Assembly: GCF_030929505.1 (NCBI RefSeq)
Contig: NZ_JAVFVV010000001.1
Span: 124,001-188,000 of the forward strand
Reading direction: 5' to 3'
From: Mesorhizobium sp. LHD-90
GTDB taxonomy: Bacteria > Pseudomonadota > Alphaproteobacteria > Rhizobiales > Rhizobiaceae
Length of the DNA: 64,000 nucleotides
Both the position numbers and the translations under genes were made by a program. Numbering within the stretch: position 1 is the stretch's first letter; each line of letters opens with the position of its first letter. The notes below the pieces were generated by a model. That model did not search any database, had not been told where the DNA came from, and saw only the letters and a list, made by a program, of their open reading frames with translations. Below, piece after piece: positions 7,129 through 16,135 of this stretch.

Positions 7129-9755
7129 AGATCTCGGCACTGCGTCTCTTCAATGTGAAGCGCTTCGCCGGCAAGGGCGTCGCGATCGAAGGCATCGGCG
7201 ACGGCGTCAATGTGCTCTGCGCGGCCAACGAATTCGGCAAGTCGACCAGTTTCGAAGCGCTGCACGCCCTGTTTTTCCAGCCGCATACGGGAACGCCGGG
7301 AGACGTGCGGCGGCTGCGGCCTTACAGCGCCGGCAATCCGTTGATCGAGGCCGACATAGCGACGGCGGACGGCCGCTACCGGCTGACAAAACAATTCTAT
7401 GGGGGCAAGCGTGCGAGCGTGACAGATCTCGCCAGCGGCCGGCTGATCGCCCAGGCGGACGAAGCCGAGACTTTCATAGCGGGTCTCGTCCGCGGCGGCA
7501 CCGCCGGTCCCGCGGGCCTGCTCTGGGTCCGCCAGGGGATCACCGGCATCGACAAGCGGAGCGCCAGCGAGGAGGATGGCGAAAAGCAGGCGCGCGCAAG
7601 CCTGCTGGAATCCGTGCAGGGTGAGGTCGAGGCCGTCACCGGCGGGCGGCGCATGGCCGAGGTCATGGCGGCTTGCGCGGAGGAACTCGGCCGCCTCGTG
7701 ACGCCGACCGGCAAGCCCAGGACAGGAAGCCGGTACGATGCCGCCATCGAACAGCATCGGGCGCTCTCCGAGACGGAGAGAAGGCTTGGCGACGAGGTCG
7801 CGGCGCTGCGGGATGCGCTCGACAGGCGTGCAGTCGCGCTCAAACGCCTTAGCGAACTGGAGAGGCCGGAGGATCGGGAGGAGCGCCGGTCGGCGATCGA
7901 CCAGGCCCAGGCTCGATTCGACAAGGCCAAGGCGCATGGCGAGGCGCTGAAGGCGGCCGAAGCGGAAAGCAGGCTGGCGCATCAACTGCGGGATACGGCA
8001 AGCCGCGACCTCTCCGCATTTCGCGAAGCTCTGGACAAAGCCATACGCCTGCGGGAAGCGCTCGTACTGGCGGAACGGCGTCGGGACGAGGCGCTCGGCA
8101 GACGTAGCGCCGCGGCCGAAGCAATCGACAAAGCGTTCGCCGTCGCGCAGTCGGCCGAGAACGATGAACAGGAAGCGCGGGCGCTCCTTGCCCGTCTCGA
8201 CGCCGCGCTGAAGGCGCGTGAGGCCGCCGGACAACTCGCCGACATGCGGGCCCGCCTGGCGGACGCCGAGCTTGCCCGTGCGGACCTCGAAGCCGGCGAG
8301 GCGGAATGGGCGCTGCTTGACGTAGCCTCGGCTTCAGTCGACGAATTGCAGGAACTGGACGTCGAGATCGCGCGGCTGCGCGCGGTCGAGGAGGCCGCCC
8401 GGCCCGCAGTCGTCATCGCCTACGATGCGGGTGTCGAGGCTTGCATCGCGCTCGACGGGTGCCTGCTGGGAGATGGCGACGAGCGCGGCTACGACGACAA
8501 TGCGAAGCTCTCGATCCCGGGCATCGGGCTGCTGACCCTGCGCTCCAATCGGCCGCCGCATGCCGACAAACGCCTGGAAAAGGCGGAAGCGAAAAGACGA
8601 AACCTGCTCGCGGCGATCGGTGTGGACAGCCTCGCAGCCGCGCGCCGGCGGCAGGCCGAGGCCCAGCGCAAGGCCGCCGATCTCGACCGCTTGCGCAACC
8701 GGATTCTCGCACTTGCGCCTGGCGGGCTCCTGGCTCTCCGCGAGGAGGTCCTGCGCCGGGCCGCTGCCAGCGCTGACACGCTGGAACTGAAGGGTGATCC
8801 CGGGCAGGCACGGCAAGCGCTTGCCGATGCGGGCAACAGACTGGCCGAGGCGCGAAATGCGGTCCGCGAAGCGCAGCCGCTGCGTGGCGGCGCCGATGAA
8901 GCCTACATAGCCGCCGAGACGGCGCTGGCGTCCCTCAGGGCGGAAGGCGCGCATGTCGAGGCGATTCTCGGCCCCGAAGCCGAGCGGGGCGGACGTGAAC
9001 AGGTTTTGGCGGGGACGCTGGCGGAGCTGGAGATCAGGCTTCACGAGTCGGAAGCGCGGGTGGCGGACCTCCGCGCCTCCTCGATCGACCTTGAGTCGGC
9101 CGAGGCGGCCTTGCGCCGGGCGAAATCGGCCGAGGAAGCGGCTTCCAGGGAAGCGGGACTGCTCAGGGAGCGCCTCGCGGATCTGAACGCGGTCATCCGG
9201 ACGCGCTCCGACGAGGCAGTCGAGGAACTGTGGCGAGAGGCGGTCGAAGCATTGGGCGCGGCGGCGGCGCGGGTGAAGGCTTTCGAGACAGAAGTGAGGG
9301 TCCTGGAGCGGCTGCGAACCGCGCTCGAGGCGGCGCGTTCGGCTGCGCGCGATCTCTATCTGAAGCCGGTGATGACGGAATTGCGTCCGCTGCTCGAACT
9401 GCTTTTCGAGGACGTTTCCATCACCTTCGACGAAAAGACGCTTCTGCCGCAGACCATCCGCAGGAACGGTCTGGACGAGGATGTCGAACGCCTGAGCGGC
9501 GGCATGCGCGAACAGTTGTCCATCCTCACCCGCCTGGCCTTCGCGCGGCTTCTGGCCCGCGATGGCAGGCCCGCGCCGGTCATCCTCGACGACGCGCTCG
9601 TCTATTCGGACGATGACCGGATCGAGCGCATGTTCGACGCGTTGCACCGCCAGTCCCGCGGCCAGCAGATCATCGTCTTCTCTTGCCGCCAGCGCGCTTT
9701 CTCAAAACTCGGGGGCAATGTCCTGCGGATGACCGACTGGCAACCGCAGGACTGA
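7125..9755 (+). CDS. SbcC/YhaN-like AAA ATPase with long coiled coils
   Basis: SMC/Rad50-type ATPase, 876 residues. Walker A (AANEFGKST) lies at residues 33-41, the ABC-type signature RLSGGMREQL near 789, and Walker B (PVILDDALVYSD) near 818-829. Between them lie long Ala/Glu/Arg-rich coiled coils. At the middle, about residues 429-475, the coil is interrupted by a short segment rich in beta-forming residues (IPGIGLLTLRSNR), and I see no CxxC zinc hook as in Rad50. The start GTG overlaps the nuclease stop; a TTG 18 bp earlier is an alternative. It probably gates the partner nuclease in DNA repair (inference). Confidence 0.87.
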   Translation: MKISALRLFNVKRFAGKGVAIEGIGDGVNVLCAANEFGKSTSFEALHALFFQPHTGTPGDVRRLRPYSAGNPLIEADIATADGRYRLTKQFYGGKRASVTDLASGRLIAQADEAETFIAGLVRGGTAGPAGLLWVRQGITGIDKRSASEEDGEKQARASLLESVQGEVEAVTGGRRMAEVMAACAEELGRLVTPTGKPRTGSRYDAAIEQHRALSETERRLGDEVAALRDALDRRAVALKRLSELERPEDREERRSAIDQAQARFDKAKAHGEALKAAEAESRLAHQLRDTASRDLSAFREALDKAIRLREALVLAERRRDEALGRRSAAAEAIDKAFAVAQSAENDEQEARALLARLDAALKAREAAGQLADMRARLADAELARADLEAGEAEWALLDVASASVDELQELDVEIARLRAVEEAARPAVVIAYDAGVEACIALDGCLLGDGDERGYDDNAKLSIPGIGLLTLRSNRPPHADKRLEKAEAKRRNLLAAIGVDSLAAARRRQAEAQRKAADLDRLRNRILALAPGGLLALREEVLRRAAASADTLELKGDPGQARQALADAGNRLAEARNAVREAQPLRGGADEAYIAAETALASLRAEGAHVEAILGPEAERGGREQVLAGTLAELEIRLHESEARVADLRASSIDLESAEAALRRAKSAEEAASREAGLLRERLADLNAVIRTRSDEAVEELWREAVEALGAAAARVKAFETEVRVLERLRTALEAARSAARDLYLKPVMTELRPLLELLFEDVSITFDEKTLLPQTIRRNGLDEDVERLSGGMREQLSILTRLAFARLLARDGRPAPVILDDALVYSDDDRIERMFDALHRQSRGQQIIVFSCRQRAFSKLGGNVLRMTDWQPQD

Positions 9756-9857
9756 CCCGCGATCGCTGGTCGCGTTCCAAGAAACAAGCCCAACCGGTCT
9801 TTTCAGGCCGCCGGCGGCCGCTTGTGTCCAGGCGGTCACTTGCGCGGCCATTGTGTT

Positions 9858-9899
9858 CGCAATTGGCTTGTTGTACGATCGTTCAACAAGCCAATTGCG
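9858..9899. promoter_or_regulatory. Long perfect palindrome, probable TetR operator, copy 1
   Basis: Two perfect 16-bp arms (CGCAATTGGCTTGTTG and its complement) flank a 10-bp centre, TACGATCGTT. It ends 8 bp before the ATG of the iron-sulfur flavoprotein gene. Its inner 24 bp (9867-9890) recur exactly, in inverse orientation, at 22167-22190 in front of the hydrolase gene. The TetR gene at 13858-14529 lies between the two sites and is the obvious candidate binder (inference). Confidence 0.8.
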
Positions 9900-9907
9900 A
9901 TGGTGAG

Positions 9908-12007
9908 ATGGGCATCGATCAGCGCTACGAAATCCTGTTCGAACCGGTGCGGATCGGCCCCGTCACCGCGCCGAACCGGTTCTACCAGGTGCCGCATGCG
10001 AGCGGCATGACCAACGCGCTGCCGCGCGTCCGCGCCGCCTTCCGCGAGGCCAAGGCCGAGGGTGGCTGGGGGGTCATCTGCACCGGCGCCTGCTCCATCG
10101 ATCCGAGCTCGGACGACGCGCCGCTGCCCTTCGCGACGATGTGGGACAACAACGACATCCGCGCCCATGCGCTGATGACCGAGGCCGTTCACCGCCACGG
10201 CTCGCTGGCCGGCGTCGAGCTCTGGCACGGCGGCGCCTCGGTGATGAACCGGGCGAGCCGGCTGCCGCCGCTGTCGCCGTCGGGAATTCCGTGGATGGCG
10301 ACGCATGTCGGCTTCATGGGCAATCTGCGTCCGAAGACAATGGACAGGGCCGACATTCGCGACGTGCTGAGATGGCAGGCGGAGGGCGCGCGCAAGGCGC
10401 GCACCGCCGGTTTCGACATCGTCTATGTCTATGCCGGCATGGGCTATCTCGGCTACGAATTCCTGCTGCCGGAATACAACCACCGCACCGACGAATATGG
10501 CGGCTCGATCGAGAACCGCGTGCGCTTCGTGCGCGAGATGATCGAGGTTACCAAGGATGCCGTCGGCAAGGATTGCGGCGTGGCGCTGCGCGTCAGCCTC
10601 GAGGAACTGCGCGGGCGGCCAGGGGCGAACCAGCCGTCGGAGGCCCACGAGCTGATCGAGCTGCTGGCTGATGTGCCGGACCTCTTCGACGTCAAGATGG
10701 ATTCCAGCCCGACCGACTGTTCGGCGTCGCGTTTCACCGGCGAGGGCAGCCACGAGCCGGTGATCGACTTCGTCAAGTCGCTGACGAAAAAACCGGTGGT
10801 CGGTGTCGGCCGCTTCACTTCGCCCGACACGATGGTCTCGCAGATCCGCCGCGGCGTGCTCGATTTCATCGGTGGCGCGCGCCCGTCGATCGCCGATCCG
10901 TTCCTGCCCAACAAGATCCGGGAGGGGCGCGAGGACGAGATCCGCGAATGCATCGGCTGCAACATCTGCATCTCGAGCTGGCATGACGGCGTGCCGGTGC
11001 GCTGCACGCAGAACCCGACGGCCGGCGAAGAATGGCGGCGCGGCTGGCATCCCGAACGGGTGGAGCGAGCCGCGAAGCCCGAAAGGATCCTGATCGTCGG
11101 CGGCGGGCCGGCCGGACTGGAATGCGCACTGACGCTCGGCCGCGCCGGTCACGAGGTGACGCTGGCCGACAGCGGCCGCGCCTTCGGCGGGCGACTCACC
11201 TTCGAGAGGACGCTGCCGGGCCTTGCCGCCTGGAACCGGGTGGTCGACTACCGTCTCGGCCGTCTCAACCGGATGACCAATGTCTCGCTCTATCTTGAAA
11301 GCGCGCTCGGGGCGGACGAGATCATAGACTTGGCCCCGGACCGAGTGATACTGGCGACCGGGGCGCGCTGGACCAAGCTGCTCTATTCGGCGATGGAGAT
11401 CCCGGTCGGCCGGCTCGACGGGCCGAACGTCTTCACGCCGGACGAAATCGCCGCCGGCAGGTTGCCCGACGGACCGACGCTCGTCTTCGACTTCGATAAT
11501 TATTACATGGGCGGCGTGCTCGCCGAGCATCTCGCGGCGCAGGGCGTGCCGGTCAGCTACGCCACGCCGGCCGGCCGGGCCTCGGCCTGGACGATCATGA
11601 CAAACGAGCTGCCGCTGGTGCACCGGGCGCTGTCGCGACGTCGTGTCTCCGTCGCGACGCTGCAGGTGCTAAAATCCTTCGACGGCGAGGCGGCCACGCT
11701 GGCGCATCTCTTCACCGGCGAGGAGAGCCGCGTTGCCTGCCGCTCCGTGCTGATCGTCGGACTCAGGCTGCCGCGAAACGAGCTTCACGATGCCCTGGTG
11801 GCGCGTTCCGACGAAATCTCCGCCGCCGGCATCCGTGGCGTCGACCGCATCGGCGACGCATTGGCGCCGGGCGCGATCGTCCACGCCGTGCACAGCGGCC
11901 ACAAATTCGCGCGCGAACTGGGCGCGGCGGCTTTCCAGCCTTACCGCCGCGATACGCCGATCGTCGACGCCGCACCGGATTTCGAAACACGCACGGCGGC
12001 CGAATAG
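9908..12007 (+). CDS. Trimethylamine-dehydrogenase-like FMN/4Fe-4S/FAD-type oxidoreductase
   Basis: Old-yellow-enzyme barrel (residues 1-345) joined to a 4Fe-4S loop and a dinucleotide-binding half, 699 residues. Strong resemblance to trimethylamine/dimethylamine dehydrogenase: YEILFEPVRIGP at the start, AGFDIVYVY, and NHRTDEYGGSIENR. Cluster ligands are Cys348, Cys351, Cys354 and Cys366; ILIVGGGPAGLE near 395 binds ADP/FAD. Differences from trimethylamine dehydrogenase, compared from memory: Ala31 replaces the Cys30 that carries FMN covalently, Met178 replaces His172, Ala replaces Tyr60, and Trp264 is absent. Trp358 (equivalent to Trp355) and Tyr175 (Tyr169) remain. So it is probably an oxidative N-demethylase for another amine. 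The ATG follows the operator; the TMA-dehydrogenase-like sequence starts there although the frame is open upstream. Confidence 0.9.
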   Translation: MGIDQRYEILFEPVRIGPVTAPNRFYQVPHASGMTNALPRVRAAFREAKAEGGWGVICTGACSIDPSSDDAPLPFATMWDNNDIRAHALMTEAVHRHGSLAGVELWHGGASVMNRASRLPPLSPSGIPWMATHVGFMGNLRPKTMDRADIRDVLRWQAEGARKARTAGFDIVYVYAGMGYLGYEFLLPEYNHRTDEYGGSIENRVRFVREMIEVTKDAVGKDCGVALRVSLEELRGRPGANQPSEAHELIELLADVPDLFDVKMDSSPTDCSASRFTGEGSHEPVIDFVKSLTKKPVVGVGRFTSPDTMVSQIRRGVLDFIGGARPSIADPFLPNKIREGREDEIRECIGCNICISSWHDGVPVRCTQNPTAGEEWRRGWHPERVERAAKPERILIVGGGPAGLECALTLGRAGHEVTLADSGRAFGGRLTFERTLPGLAAWNRVVDYRLGRLNRMTNVSLYLESALGADEIIDLAPDRVILATGARWTKLLYSAMEIPVGRLDGPNVFTPDEIAAGRLPDGPTLVFDFDNYYMGGVLAEHLAAQGVPVSYATPAGRASAWTIMTNELPLVHRALSRRRVSVATLQVLKSFDGEAATLAHLFTGEESRVACRSVLIVGLRLPRNELHDALVARSDEISAAGIRGVDRIGDALAPGAIVHAVHSGHKFARELGAAAFQPYRRDTPIVDAAPDFETRTAAE

Positions 12008-12015
12008 GAGCGGAG

Positions 12016-13554
12016 ATGGAACGCAGCTCGGCACGTCGCAGGCCCGGCCGCCCGCCACGCGAGGTCGGTGGTATCCAGCAGCGTCCGTGGAAGCAATTGA
12101 CACGGCCCTATCCGCCGATCGAACCGCTGTCGGCAGATCATGTCCACGCGATCCACGAAGCCGGCCTCACCATCCTCGAAGAGATCGGCATGCGTGTGCT
12201 GCAGCCGCAGGCGCGGCGGCTCTATCGCGAAGCCGGCGCGACGGTCGACGAGGGCGAGATGCGGGTGCGTTTCGATCGCGCCTTCGTCATGGAACGCATC
12301 GCCACCGCGCCCTCATCCTTCGAACTGCGCGCCCGCAATCCCCGGAAAAACGTTAAGGTCGGCGGGCCGCACTGCATCCTGTCGTCGGTCGGCGGCCCGG
12401 CCTATGTGATGGACAACGACCGCGGCCGCCGGCCCGGCACCTATGCCGAGATGTGCGACTACCTGAAGCTGATCCAGTCCTTCAACGTGCTGCACCAGGA
12501 GGGCGGCGGGCCATTCGAGCCGCTCGACCTGCACCAGAACACGCGGCATCTCGACCTCTATTACGCCGAGATCACGCTGCTCGACAAAAACTGGCAGCCG
12601 CAGACGTTGGGAAAGGGGCGCGCCATCGACGCGCTGGAGATGGTCGCCATCTCGTTCGGCACCAGGCGCGAAAATCTTGCGGCCGAGATGCCGGTGTTCA
12701 CCGGGATCATCAACACCAACTCGCCGCTGCAACTCGACGAACCGATGGCCGAGGGGCTGATTGCGCTTGCCCAGCACGGCCAGGTCAACGTGATCACACC
12801 GTTCACGCTTGCCGGCGCGATGAGCCCGGTGACGCTGGCCGGCGCATTGTCGCAGCAGCATGCCGAGGCGCTGGCCGGCATCGTGCTCACCCAGATCGTG
12901 CGGCCCGGCGTGCCGGTCATGTATGGCGGCTTCACCTCCAATGTCGACATGAAGACGGGCGCGCCGGCCTTCGGCACGCCGGAGTATACGCAGGCCGCGC
13001 AGATCACCGGCCAGCTCTGCCGGCTGATCGGCGTGCCGTTCCGCTCGTCCAACGTGACCGCCGCCAATGCTGTCGACGCGCAGGCCACCTATGAGAGCGC
13101 CATGTCGCTATGGGGCTGCCTGATGGGAGGCGCCAACCTGGTCCTGCACGCCGCCGGCTGGCTGGGCGGCGGGCTCACGGCCTCCTTCGAGAAGCTGGTG
13201 ATCGACTGCGAGATGCTGCAGATGATGGCCGCCTATTTCGAGCCGCCCGTTGTCAACGTCGACACGCTGGCGCTGGACGCGGTGCGCGAAGTCGGCCCGG
13301 CCGGGCATTTCTTCGGCGCGGCGCACACGATGCAGCGCTACGAGCGCGCCTTCTATTCGCCGCTGGTGTCCAACTGGGACAATTACGACACATGGGTCGA
13401 ACGTGGCCAGATCACCGCACGGGAGAGGGCCAACACGATCTGGAAGCGGCTGGTCGCCGACTATGAGCAGCCGCCGATCGACCCCGGCATCGACGATGCG
13501 CTGAGGGACTACATGGAGTGGCGCAAGCGCGAGGGGGGCTCGCCGCTGAATTGA
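12016..13554 (+). CDS. MttB-family (trimethylamine methyltransferase-like) protein, non-pyrrolysine
   Basis: 512 residues along the whole MttB family TIM barrel, from LTRPYPPIEPLSADHVHAIH to the C-terminus. The frame has no internal UAG, so it is a non-pyrrolysine member such as glycine-betaine methyltransferases. Family members move a methyl group from a quaternary or tertiary amine to a corrinoid protein. No corrinoid protein or second-step methyltransferase gene is present in this window, so the acceptor is unknown. The ATG follows an AGGAGCGGAG ribosome-binding site and lies 8 bp after the flavoprotein gene, so the two are co-transcribed. It pairs a methyl-transfer route with an oxidative one in a single operon. 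Confidence 0.9.
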   Translation: MERSSARRRPGRPPREVGGIQQRPWKQLTRPYPPIEPLSADHVHAIHEAGLTILEEIGMRVLQPQARRLYREAGATVDEGEMRVRFDRAFVMERIATAPSSFELRARNPRKNVKVGGPHCILSSVGGPAYVMDNDRGRRPGTYAEMCDYLKLIQSFNVLHQEGGGPFEPLDLHQNTRHLDLYYAEITLLDKNWQPQTLGKGRAIDALEMVAISFGTRRENLAAEMPVFTGIINTNSPLQLDEPMAEGLIALAQHGQVNVITPFTLAGAMSPVTLAGALSQQHAEALAGIVLTQIVRPGVPVMYGGFTSNVDMKTGAPAFGTPEYTQAAQITGQLCRLIGVPFRSSNVTAANAVDAQATYESAMSLWGCLMGGANLVLHAAGWLGGGLTASFEKLVIDCEMLQMMAAYFEPPVVNVDTLALDAVREVGPAGHFFGAAHTMQRYERAFYSPLVSNWDNYDTWVERGQITARERANTIWKRLVADYEQPPIDPGIDDALRDYMEWRKREGGSPLN

Positions 13555-13585
13555 GGAGTGCCGACGTCACCGCGGTGAGACCGGT

Positions 13586-13789
13586 CTATGGGGTGTTCCG
13601 CGGATGCTTGCGCGCCAGTCTTTCGGCGACCTTGGCGGGAGGCGTCGGTGCTGGCGAACTTATGACCTGGACGAAATGCTCGAATGACTCGAGCGAAAGG
13701 CGGATGACGGTCTCGTTGAGGATGGAGAGTTGCGTATCCCGATCAGCATTCAAGCCGACGACTTTCGAATCTTCGGTAGATGACGGCAT
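13586..13789 (-). pseudogene. Remnant of a DUF1778 (TacA-type) antitoxin
   Basis: A 67-codon minus-strand frame. Its C-terminal 40 residues (ETVIRLSLESFEHFV, then ISSPAPTPPAKVAERL) look like the toxin-binding tail of DUF1778 antitoxins. The N-terminal ribbon-helix-helix that should precede this is absent; the first 25 residues are unrelated. GGAGG lies 9 bp before the ATG, so a short protein could still be made. No GNAT toxin partner is next to it. It lies in the 303-bp gap (13555-13857) where the two converging operons meet; I see nothing else in that gap. Confidence 0.45.
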
Positions 13790-13857
13790 TGTGACGCGGC
13801 CTCCCACGCAGCCGGCGTTCAATACAGCATCTGGACAATCGCCGAAAGGCTTCGCAG

Positions 13858-14529
13858 CTACCTCAGCACCCCCACCTGCGCCTCGATCATCTCGAAGCCG
13901 GCCGCTTCCGCGGCCTCCGGCGTCACCACCGTCTCGTCGAGGCACCACTCCAGCCACAGCCCGTCGACCAGCGCGATGAAGTTGCGGGCAAGCGCCGGCG
14001 CATCGACCTCCCTGTCGCGTGCCCTGGCGACGGCCGCTATGTCCTCGGCAAGCTCGGCACGATAGGCATCGTAGAGTTCGCGATGCGCCGCCTTGAGCCG
14101 GGCGTTGATGGCGATCTCACCCCATAGCGACAGCCAGATCAGCAGGTTCGCCCGGCTGAAATACTGCGGCGAGAAGTTCGACTGGATCAGCGCCGCGAGC
14201 GCCGTTTCCGGCGGCCAGTCGGCATTCTCGGCTCGCCTGCGCTTGGCCTCGGCCATATGGGCTGTCACGCTGGCATAGAGCGACGATTTGTAGACCTCGA
14301 CCAGAAGCCCATCGAGACCGTCGAAATGATGGTTGATCAGGCCGCGCGATACGCCGGCCTCGCGGCAGATCCTGTCCACGGTGAAGGCGCCGATGCCGCC
14401 CTGAGACAGGCAGCGGGCCGCCGCCTCGACCAGCATGCCGCGGCGCACCTCGGCCTGCTCGCGGCTGAAGCGCGGCGATTTTTTCGCGCCGCGCTTCCGC
14501 TTTTCGATCGTTGATCCGGTATCCGCCAC
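13858..14529 (-). CDS. TetR-family transcriptional regulator (BetI-like)
   Basis: 223 residues. The N-terminal HTH domain (about residues 32-82) contains FTVDRICREAGVSRGLINHHF, split here as FTVDRICREAGV and SRGLINHHF, typical of TetR/BetI. The C-terminal ligand-binding region (LIQSNFSPQ, LWGEIAINARLKAAH) resembles BetI, the choline/betaine regulator. It is the last gene of the minus-strand operon, 43 bp after the substrate-binding protein. Two identical palindromes bounding the cluster are its likely operators, which would make it autoregulatory. The ligand is probably the imported amine or its product (inference). Confidence 0.9.
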   Translation of the reverse strand: MADTGSTIEKRKRGAKKSPRFSREQAEVRRGMLVEAAARCLSQGGIGAFTVDRICREAGVSRGLINHHFDGLDGLLVEVYKSSLYASVTAHMAEAKRRRAENADWPPETALAALIQSNFSPQYFSRANLLIWLSLWGEIAINARLKAAHRELYDAYRAELAEDIAAVARARDREVDAPALARNFIALVDGLWLEWCLDETVVTPEAAEAAGFEMIEAQVGVLR

Positions 14530-14572
14530 TGGTCCCAGCTAATCCACGGCGCCCGGGCTGTCCACGGTCCGC

Positions 14573-16135
14573 CTACGCATTCTTCTTGAAAAGCACAGGG
14601 TTCGGATGCCCGTCGGGATAGATCACCGGCGTGAAGGCGTCCCTGTGGATGACGACGAGCGGCTGGTGGCAGATGAAGAGGAAGCCGCCGGATTCCTCCA
14701 TCAGGTCCTCCATGCGGTTCGAAAGCGCGATGCGCTTGGCCTCGTCGGTCTCGGAGATCAGTTGCTGGTAGCTGCTCTCGAATTCCGGACTGTCGAAGCC
14801 CGACCAGTTGTAGACGCCGATCTGGTCCGGCCGGAACCAGACCAGATTTTCCGACGGATCGACGCCGCCGGCGAAATCCATCAGCGCCAGGTCGATGTCC
14901 TTGTAGCCGTCGCCCTTGGTCTTGTCGCCGACACCCCAGAAGGCCGCCTCGTCGTAAGGCTGGATCTCGACCTTTATGCCGGCCTGCTCGAGGCTGGCCT
15001 GGATGATCTGCGCCACAGCCGTGCGCACCGAATCGTTCATCACGGTCAGCGTCAGCGACAGGTCGCTGACGCCGGCCTCCGCCAGCAGTGCCGCCGCCTT
15101 CTCGTAATCCGGAGCGTCGATGAGGTTCTTCTTGCGGGCGAATTTGGTGCCTGGCTGCACCACGCCGGTGGAACGCGGCACGAGATCGTCATAGACGCCG
15201 GTCAGGATCTGGCTGGCATCGATGCCGTATTGCACGGCCTGGCGCACTTTCGCGTCCTTGAGGCGCGGGCTCAGCATGTTGATCGACAGCCACTGGTATC
15301 GCGTGGATTGTGCTTCGATGATCTTGGTGTTGGCCGGCGGGCTGGCCTTGACGGCCTTGGTCGCGGCAATCGCGATCTTGGTGTAATCGAAGGCGTCGGC
15401 CTCGTAGGCGAGCTGCGCCGCCTGGTCGTCGGCGACGATGTAGATCTCGACCTTGGCGAAATCCGGCTTCGGCCCCGGCCAGTCGGGATTGGCCGTCAGC
15501 GTCACCTTCTGCTTCTGCTCCCAACTGGTGAACAGGTAGGGGCCGCAGGTGGCCGGTATCTCGGTCGTGTATTTGCCGCCCGCCTTCTCGGTGCCCGCCT
15601 TCGAGATGATGTGCCCGCCATAATAGGGCAGGCTGACGACGAAGATCGGCTGGTACGGGTTCTTGAGGTGGATGATGCCGTTGCGCTGGTCGATCACCTC
15701 GACATGGTCGAGCTGCTCGAACTGGTAGGCCCAGGGCGATGCCATGTTCGGATCGGCGATGCGCTCATAGGAGAATTTCACGTCGTCCGCCGTCACCGGG
15801 CCGAGACCGTTCGACCATTTCAGCCCGTCGATCAGGGTGAAGGCGATCGCCTTGGCATCCTTCTGCTCGAGCTTCTCGGCGCCCCAGGGCGACCACGGCG
15901 CGCCCTCCCTCAAGTCGCCGAGGCGGTTCAGCGAGACGTAGATGCCGCGCATGATGACGTCCTCGATGCCGCCGATCATGAAGGCGGGGTCGAGCACCTG
16001 GATGTCGCCTTCCATGCGGATGCGCAGCGTGTCGCCGTCCGCGGACCATGCGAAGCCCGGCCGCATCATCGCGGCGGCGCCGAAAGCGCCCGCCGCCTTC
16101 AAGAAGTTACGCCGGTCGGTGTTCCATCTGATCAT
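14573..16135 (-). CDS. ABC transporter substrate-binding protein, peptide/nickel family (SBP_bac_5)
   Basis: Periplasmic binding protein, 520 residues, of the DppA/OppA family. The N-terminus (TDRRNFLKAAGAFGAAAM) is a twin-arginine signal, so it is exported folded. Family landmarks: IQVLDPAFMIGGIEDVI near the start and YERIADPNMASPWAYQ. The start ATG lies inside the end of the ATPase gene (29-bp overlap) with AGGGGAAAC upstream. Position last among the transporter genes is usual for some rhizobial operons. The ligand is unknown; family members bind peptides but also opines, glutathione, nickel complexes and sugars. Confidence 0.93.
   Translation of the reverse strand: MIRWNTDRRNFLKAAGAFGAAAMMRPGFAWSADGDTLRIRMEGDIQVLDPAFMIGGIEDVIMRGIYVSLNRLGDLREGAPWSPWGAEKLEQKDAKAIAFTLIDGLKWSNGLGPVTADDVKFSYERIADPNMASPWAYQFEQLDHVEVIDQRNGIIHLKNPYQPIFVVSLPYYGGHIISKAGTEKAGGKYTTEIPATCGPYLFTSWEQKQKVTLTANPDWPGPKPDFAKVEIYIVADDQAAQLAYEADAFDYTKIAIAATKAVKASPPANTKIIEAQSTRYQWLSINMLSPRLKDAKVRQAVQYGIDASQILTGVYDDLVPRSTGVVQPGTKFARKKNLIDAPDYEKAAALLAEAGVSDLSLTLTVMNDSVRTAVAQIIQASLEQAGIKVEIQPYDEAAFWGVGDKTKGDGYKDIDLALMDFAGGVDPSENLVWFRPDQIGVYNWSGFDSPEFESSYQQLISETDEAKRIALSNRMEDLMEESGGFLFICHQPLVVIHRDAFTPVIYPDGHPNPVLFKKNA

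Noticed and set aside
9836-11623. 595-codon frame antisense to the iron-sulfur flavoprotein
   Set aside because: Composition is typical of GC shadow translation and the plus strand carries the conserved protein.
9908-12007. Calling the flavoprotein a 2,4-dienoyl-CoA reductase
   Set aside because: N-terminal and barrel motifs follow trimethylamine dehydrogenase much more closely.
12016-13554. Pyrrolysine-containing MttB
   Set aside because: The frame has no in-frame UAG and no pyrrolysine machinery is seen.
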